A stretch of 46,376 nt of DNA from Natrialba asiatica DSM 12278 (lineage in GTDB: Archaea; Halobacteriota; Halobacteria; Halobacteriales; Natrialbaceae). The notes under the pieces are model-generated. The model saw only the letters and a program-made list of their open reading frames with translations. It was not told where the DNA came from and searched no databases. The position numbers and the translations under genes are program-made. Shown piece after piece: positions 41,979-46,376 of the stretch. Position 1 is the stretch's first letter; the number at the start of each line of letters is the position of its first letter. The stretch covers positions 9,554 to 55,929 of the forward strand of contig NZ_AOIO01000009.1 of the NCBI RefSeq assembly GCF_000337555.1, read 5' to 3'.

Positions 41979-42099
41979 CAATACGGACTTTGATCCGGAT
42001 CAACATGATTTCGCACAGAAACTGGGTGCTGTGTTTAAAACATCGTGTTAACTCTTCACAGTTGTCTCTTACAAACACCTGAGTCCAACTCACTGTCGT

Positions 42100-42302
42100 C
42101 TTCAACTTTGAAAGACCATTTACCGTTAATCTTGACAGCAATTTCACCAATAGTTACCTGCGACGGTGAAACCGCCCTTAGAACGCTCTGAATTCTGACA
42201 CACTGTACAACAGTATCGCTTTCCTGAACGTCGGCAGGCCAGCGTCGCTATCAGCGAGCCGATGGACTCACTTATAAATGACTCTGTGAGAGCGTTCAAC
42301 GT
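42100..42302 (-). pseudogene. Remnant of an IS6-like haloarchaeal transposase
   Basis: On the minus strand, one frame gives VERSHRVIYK, a stop in place of Trp, then VHRLADSDAGLPTF (about 42302-42215). Slightly downstream another frame gives PSQVTIGEIAVKINGKWSF (about 42155-42110). These match, in order, the helix-turn-helix segment (VERSHQAIWKWVHRLADS) and the start of the catalytic DDE domain (VAVDETAVKINGEWSW) of IS6-type haloarchaeal transposases. The first Asp is lost (VTIGEI for VAVDET), with stops and frameshifts, and the remaining catalytic part is absent. Confidence 0.65.
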
Positions 42303-42387
42303 CTGATTCAGCGAGAACCGACGTTGCCTCATGGAGTGGACAACTGCCTCGCTTATCCTCTTACGACTCTTAGAAATAGACGGTCTC

Positions 42388-42570
42388 TCAGGCGAACACA
42401 AATTCATAGGCAAGTGCCAGAAGTAGCATCGAAACAGCAGTTCCAACAACCGCCCCGACAGGACCCGCCTCGATATACTCAACAGCGGTGACTCCAAGTA
42501 CGAGGGAACTACTTCCAAACACCCATGCTACCCGTGATGGAAGGCGCTTCGTTGTAGTAGTAGTGCTCAT
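42388..42570 (-). CDS. Small two-helix membrane protein, unknown
   Basis: 60 residues from ATG 42570: a threonine-rich start (MSTTTTTKRLPSR), then AWVFGSSSLVLGVTAVEYIE and GAVVGTAVSMLLLALAYEFV as two helices, ending FA. GC-rich codons and the membrane pattern argue for a real gene. The transposase remnant follows immediately downstream. No family recognised. Confidence 0.6.
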   Translation of the reverse strand: MSTTTTTKRLPSRVAWVFGSSSLVLGVTAVEYIEAGPVGAVVGTAVSMLLLALAYEFVFA

Positions 42571-42837
42571 ATCGTCGATTTCTCTACCTACGTACAACAG
42601 TTTTGTGCACCAAATCCGCTCTGGCAGACACCCGACGGATGGTTGAACGAGCGCAGTACACTCAGACGTTTCCGAAATCGTAACGGTCGGCGGAGAATTG
42701 GAGGAGGGTCAACAGACCAGAATTTTGAACTGCTGCTGTGCGCACGGTTGTAAAGTCCAGTATGCTGGTGGTCTCGAAGCTCAAGTTCTCAATCGTTCTC
42801 CGTTCAGTTTGCGTGGCGTCTAACGGTTTTCGAGAAG

Positions 42838-43689
42838 TTAGCTCATCACCGCTCGATTGAACCGATAGTAGCCAATCCCGAGTGGGATCGCGACCCATGC
42901 GATAACGATCACCCAGGCGAACCACGTCTCGAGGAAGAACGGGACATCCCCCGCGAGTCGGTCGGCCGTGGAGACGGTTTCTACGCCGGCGATGTCGACG
43001 AGCGTCCCTGAGAGTATCCCGAGCGGTTCCCAGATCCCGAGGCGTTCAACCAAGACGTACCACGCCGGCAGATCCGTCGAGCCGGGTAACTCGCGTTCGA
43101 GGAGCCAGTAAATTGCCATCGGGACCGTCCACCAGAGCAAATCGAAGATGAGGTAGATCCCGAGCACGCCGCCGACGGCTTTCGCTCGCGTGTTGACGCT
43201 AGCGGAGACGGCGACGGCAACCGAGACGTACACCAGTCCGATGACGAGCGCGAACACCAGCAAGCCGATGTAGTCGGTCACGGCAAAGCCGTCGTAGAGG
43301 GCGAGGATCACGACCGCACCCACGAGAAAGCCGATCACTGTTGGCACCGCGACGACAGTGGCACGTCCGAGGACCTTCCCGACGACGACGTCGCGTCGAG
43401 AGTTCGGCAACCCGAGGAGAAATCGAATACTGCCGGATTCGCGCTCCCCAACGATCGCTCGATAACCGACGACCAATCCGATGATCGAGACCATCATGGT
43501 CATCCATGTAAACATGAAGCTCATCCCATCGTCGAATCCCGGAGCAGGCCCCTGGCCGGGAATATACAACAGTTGAGGAATCGCGGAAATGCCTGCGACG
43601 ACTAAAATCATGAGGGCCGACAGAACCCAGAGTAACTTCGACCGAAGCGCGTCCGCAAAGTCCTTCCGGGCGACGTGTACCCAACTCAT
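42838..43689 (-). CDS. ABC-2 type transporter permease
   Basis: 283 residues with about six helices. It begins MSWVHVARKDFADALRSKLL, as ABC-2 permeases with a cytoplasmic amphipathic start do, and has the YRAIVGERESGSIRFLLGLP motif (ABC-2 EREsGSi) followed by RRDVVVGKVLGR. The start overlaps the ATPase stop (ATGA, 43686-43689). It forms an exporter with that ATPase. In haloarchaea such pairs export unknown compounds or assist membrane processes (NosDFY/Nat-like). A CopB-style substrate cannot be deduced. Confidence 0.9.
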   Translation of the reverse strand: MSWVHVARKDFADALRSKLLWVLSALMILVVAGISAIPQLLYIPGQGPAPGFDDGMSFMFTWMTMMVSIIGLVVGYRAIVGERESGSIRFLLGLPNSRRDVVVGKVLGRATVVAVPTVIGFLVGAVVILALYDGFAVTDYIGLLVFALVIGLVYVSVAVAVSASVNTRAKAVGGVLGIYLIFDLLWWTVPMAIYWLLERELPGSTDLPAWYVLVERLGIWEPLGILSGTLVDIAGVETVSTADRLAGDVPFFLETWFAWVIVIAWVAIPLGIGYYRFNRAVMS

Positions 43690-44663
43690 TGGTCCGCCTC
43701 TCTGATCAGTTGAGTGGTATTGGCGGCGTTCTCTTCTGCATGCCGTGAAGTCGGACGCTCGCCGGTAGTGAGCGTCGCGAAGAGATCCTCGAGCGAGGAA
43801 TCGTCAATCCGAATGTCCTTGATGGTCACACCGCTTGCTCCGACCGCCTCGATAACAGGTGCCTTCCGGCTAGCATCGGCCACTACGACCGACACGTCGT
43901 TTCCATCGGCGTTGATGTCGGTGACGCCGTTCATCGTTTCTAAGGCAGGAACAATATCGTCTGCAACGGTATCGAGCGTGAACACGAGTCGAGAATCAGC
44001 GTCGAATCTGTCTTTGAGCGAGTCGATGGCGTCCTCAGCGATTAGGCGCCCGTCACGCATAATGCCGACACGGTCACAGATCGCCTCTACTTGCTCCATG
44101 ACGTGACTCGAGAAAAAGACGGTCGTCCCGCGTTCGTTCTCCTCACGGATGATCGCGCGCATCTCCCTGGCTCCGTTCGGATCGAGACCGGACGAGGGTT
44201 CGTCCAGAATAAGGAGGTCCGGATTTCCGGCCAGCGCCATCGCCAGCGCGAGACGTTGCTTCATCCCGGTTGAAAAGCCGCCGGCGGTCCGGTCAGCTAC
44301 GTCCGCGAGTTCGACACGCCCTAGAAGGTCGTCCGGATCGTCGTCTGCGCCTTTCGTCTCGATAGCGAAGCGAACGTGCTTTCGCGCGGTTAGACGACCG
44401 TATACCCCGAAATCCTCTGGAAGGACGCCAACTGATTGGCGAATGGCCACCGATTCGTGCTCGAGATCGTAGCCGAGCACTGTTCCTGATCCCGACGACG
44501 GTGGGGTAAACCCGAGGAGCATATTGATTGTCGTCGACTTTCCAGCCCCATTCGGTCCGAGAAACCCGTAGATCTCTCCCTTTTGGACCGTGAGATCCAG
44601 TGACTCAACGGCGTTTACATCACCGAACCGCCGGCCAAGCGAATTCGTTTCGATGGCATCCAT
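43686..44663 (-). CDS. ABC-2 type transporter ATP-binding protein
   Basis: 325 residues: Walker A GPNGAGKSTTINMLLG, Q-loop GVLPEDFGVYGRLTARKHVR, signature FSTGMKQRLALAMAL, Walker B LLILDEPSSGLDPNG, H-loop FFSSHVMEQVEAI. A C-terminal domain of about 90 residues (RLVFTLDTVADDIVPALETM) is typical of exporter-type (CcmA/DrrA) ATPases. ATG 44663 lies about 27 bases below a TATA-like palindrome, so the in-frame GTG two codons upstream (44669) is less likely. It is the first gene of the exporter operon. Confidence 0.92.
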   Translation of the reverse strand: MDAIETNSLGRRFGDVNAVESLDLTVQKGEIYGFLGPNGAGKSTTINMLLGFTPPSSGSGTVLGYDLEHESVAIRQSVGVLPEDFGVYGRLTARKHVRFAIETKGADDDPDDLLGRVELADVADRTAGGFSTGMKQRLALAMALAGNPDLLILDEPSSGLDPNGAREMRAIIREENERGTTVFFSSHVMEQVEAICDRVGIMRDGRLIAEDAIDSLKDRFDADSRLVFTLDTVADDIVPALETMNGVTDINADGNDVSVVVADASRKAPVIEAVGASGVTIKDIRIDDSSLEDLFATLTTGERPTSRHAEENAANTTQLIREADQ

Positions 44664-44684
44664 ATACACCCATATTTTCCGATC

Positions 44685-44694
44685 GGTAAATACC
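44685..44694 (-). promoter_or_regulatory. TATA-like box for the ABC-2 exporter operon
   Basis: GGTATTTACC, itself a perfect palindrome, centred about 27 bases before ATG 44663. The symmetry may also serve a repressor. Confidence 0.5.
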
Positions 44695-44924
44695 TTACCG
44701 GTGTCCAGGGCGTCATCGAACCGTTCTCATATCCTCTCCGTGACTACCCGATAAACGGTCAGTACAGGGAACCGACATAATGCAGTGGATTGTGATCTAC
44801 TGGACTTTTCTAAGGATACAGACTATCCGGGTGCGTCGGACACGGTGAAAACGTAATCGGCCAGGCGAGTATTCCGACCTGTTGTTCAGTGCTCTCGTCC
44901 TACTTTGCCCGATCCGGGAACCCC

Positions 44925-46376
44925 TTACTCAGACGGTTCGTTCACGCTGGTCGATTCGTCGACGCCGGCCTTCCGGCGTAGCCACTCGATGCCGAGCGCC
45001 CCACCGAAAAGTCCGGCGCCGGCCGTGAAGCCGGGCACGTTATCGGTGGTAGGGTTGTTCTCGGTGTTCGTCTCGTTTCCACCGTCCGCATTTCCGGCGT
45101 TTCCGTTCCCGACGTCGCCGTCATCGGCAGACGTTCCGTCGTCGCCGTCGTCTCCCCCTGTGCCGCTGTCGTCTCCTCCCGTGTCGCTGTCGTCCTCGCC
45201 ACCCTGCTGATCGGCTTCTTCGTCGGATCCGTCTTGCTCGTTGTTCCCTCCGCCTGTGTCGTCGTTCCCGTCACTGTCGTCGGGCTGGTCGTCCTCGCCG
45301 CTTTCGTCGCGAAGCGCCACGAGTTCGCCGTCGTGGTCGACGTAGATCGTCTCGCCGCTGATCGCACGGATCGATCCGACCGGCGTATCATCCTTCGAGA
45401 GCACCCACTTCTCGGACCCGTCGTACTTGTTCAGGGCGACGAGGACCTCATCGTAATTCCGCTCCCCGGAATTGGGCGTGTCCTGAGTGAGATACGCGTA
45501 CACAGTTTTTCCGCTGATGACGGGTTGCCCGTAGGTGTACGTAACGTCGAGATCCCAACTGTATTCGTCGCCGCGGATCGAACCGCCGGAGTACCCCTGG
45601 TTGGTGGCGCTGCCGACGTGGATCTCCTCGCCGAACGCTATTTCGTTCATCCCGTCGCCTATGGCTATAGATTCGCCAGTTTGGGCATCGTACAACGGCC
45701 ACCCCACCTCGGCACCGGCGTCGTGAGCGACCGCTGCCGACGTTGCGTAGATGGTATTGACATGGGGGCCAATGTAGGTTCCCTCCTGCCAGACTTCGGT
45801 ACCCGTCTCGGGCTCGAGAGCGATCGGACCGGCACCCGTGACGCTGTAGATCACGCCGTTTGCTGCGGCGGGCGGCGTCACGAACTCGTACTCGTCCTCC
45901 TCGTTACCGAACGGCGCAGCGGTGATCGACTCCTTCTCCCACCGAACCGAGCCGTCGTCGGCCTCGAGTGCGTACAGCGTGCCGTCGGCGACGGCGTATA
46001 CGCCGCCGTCGGCGACCGTCTGCCAGACGATCTCCTCCTCGGGATCGAACTCGGTTTCCCAGCGAACGCTCCCGTCAGACCGGTCGAGCGCGACGACCTC
46101 GTTCCCGCTGAGATAGACGCTCTCGCCGGCGACCGACGGCGTTTCCGCATCCACCTCCGTGTTCTCCCAGACGACGGTGCCGTCCGCCGCATCGAGGGCG
46201 ACGACGCCGTCGTCGGTCGGCGTGTAGACGGTCTCGTCAGCGACAGCAACAGTACCCGCGCCCGCACCCTCGACGGACCACGCGGCCTCGAGTTCACCGC
46301 CGCTGAACTCGTGGCCGTCCGCGATGTATCTGGCGTGACCGGGGTCGCCTCGGTGTGACGGCCAGTCCTCGTTCGG
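44925..46376 (-). CDS. PQQ-like beta-propeller surface protein with PGF-type C-terminal anchor, N-terminus outside window
   Basis: The last 483 residues of a larger protein; the frame stays open to the right edge. It has repeated propeller blades of the PQQ/BamB type (VVALDAADGTVVWENT, VVALDRSDGSVRWETE, LYALEADDGSVRWEKE, PIALEPETGTEVWQEG). A low-complexity Asp/Gly/Asn linker of about 90 residues follows. It ends in NVPGFTAGAGLFGGALGIEW and a basic WLRRKAG tail, the PGF-CTERM layout (processed and lipid-anchored by an archaeosortase). The N-terminal part visible, DWPSHRGDPGHARY, is the usual first-blade start (WP.fR.D..nt). It is probably a cell-surface protein; no enzyme activity is evident. 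Confidence 0.88.
   Translation of the reverse strand, partial: PNEDWPSHRGDPGHARYIADGHEFSGGELEAAWSVEGAGAGTVAVADETVYTPTDDGVVALDAADGTVVWENTEVDAETPSVAGESVYLSGNEVVALDRSDGSVRWETEFDPEEEIVWQTVADGGVYAVADGTLYALEADDGSVRWEKESITAAPFGNEEDEYEFVTPPAAANGVIYSVTGAGPIALEPETGTEVWQEGTYIGPHVNTIYATSAAVAHDAGAEVGWPLYDAQTGESIAIGDGMNEIAFGEEIHVGSATNQGYSGGSIRGDEYSWDLDVTYTYGQPVISGKTVYAYLTQDTPNSGERNYDEVLVALNKYDGSEKWVLSKDDTPVGSIRAISGETIYVDHDGELVALRDESGEDDQPDDSDGNDDTGGGNNEQDGSDEEADQQGGEDDSDTGGDDSGTGGDDGDDGTSADDGDVGNGNAGNADGGNETNTENNPTTDNVPGFTAGAGLFGGALGIEWLRRKAGVDESTSVNEPSE

Overview
The window looks like chromosome (or a large secondary replicon) of a haloarchaeon, class Halobacteria. It is GC-rich, the predicted proteins are strongly acidic (D/E-rich), many start codons lie about 25-30 bases downstream of TATA-like boxes (leaderless transcripts), HTH-10 (Bat-type) regulators are present, secreted proteins carry Tat lipoprotein signals, and one surface protein ends in a PGF-type C-terminal sorting signal. 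No rRNA, tRNA or CRISPR was found.

Region 1 (1-30374) is a dense catabolic and transport block built around CoA thioesters. Left to right it holds: a minus-strand cluster of an AMP-forming acyl-CoA synthetase and both subunits of an ADP-forming acyl-CoA synthetase; an IclR regulator divergent from a LIV-type ABC importer, which is split into two convergent units (livH-livM on plus; livG, livF and the binding protein on minus); a hotdog thioesterase and a DUF3237 protein; a minus-strand operon for a nitrate/sulfonate/taurine-type ABC importer ending in a lactate/malate-dehydrogenase-like gene; divergently, the E1 alpha and beta subunits of a 2-oxoacid dehydrogenase converging on a decayed lipoyl-domain fragment; an IclR regulator; a soluble PAS/MCP-type transducer; a second acyl-CoA synthetase; a third IclR; a YjiH/GATE-type membrane protein flanked by remnants of an MFS transporter and a fourth IclR; and a beta-oxidation operon (hydroxyacyl-CoA dehydrogenase/enoyl-CoA hydratase fusion, SCPx-type thiolase, DUF35 partner).

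Region 2 (about 30400-33500) changes character. It has a frameshifted winged-helix/FilR1-type regulator pseudogene, about 1 kb of AT-richer, almost gene-free DNA, and a tyrosine recombinase. It may be the edge of an old integrated element.

Region 3 (33578-37577) is a compact cassette: a 3-hydroxybutyrate-dehydrogenase-like SDR, a small four-helix membrane protein, a sodium:solute symporter, a 23-residue single-helix microprotein behind a perfect Shine-Dalgarno, and a convergent Bat-type regulator.

Region 4 (37578-46376) is a more eroded accessory zone: an ArsR regulator whose SRPBCC partner is dead, TAATCA repeats, an IS6-like transposase remnant, a SnoaL-like protein, another HTH-10 regulator, an alpha/beta hydrolase, small membrane proteins, an ABC-2 exporter, and a truncated PQQ-like beta-propeller surface protein at the right end.

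The most interesting points are: the ABC importer/2-hydroxyacid dehydrogenase/2-oxoacid dehydrogenase arrangement, an acyl-CoA synthetase lacking its adenylation lysine next to an intact paralogue, the symporter trio with a microprotein, a transducer with an altered signalling tip, and an apparent allelic replacement by the YjiH gene.
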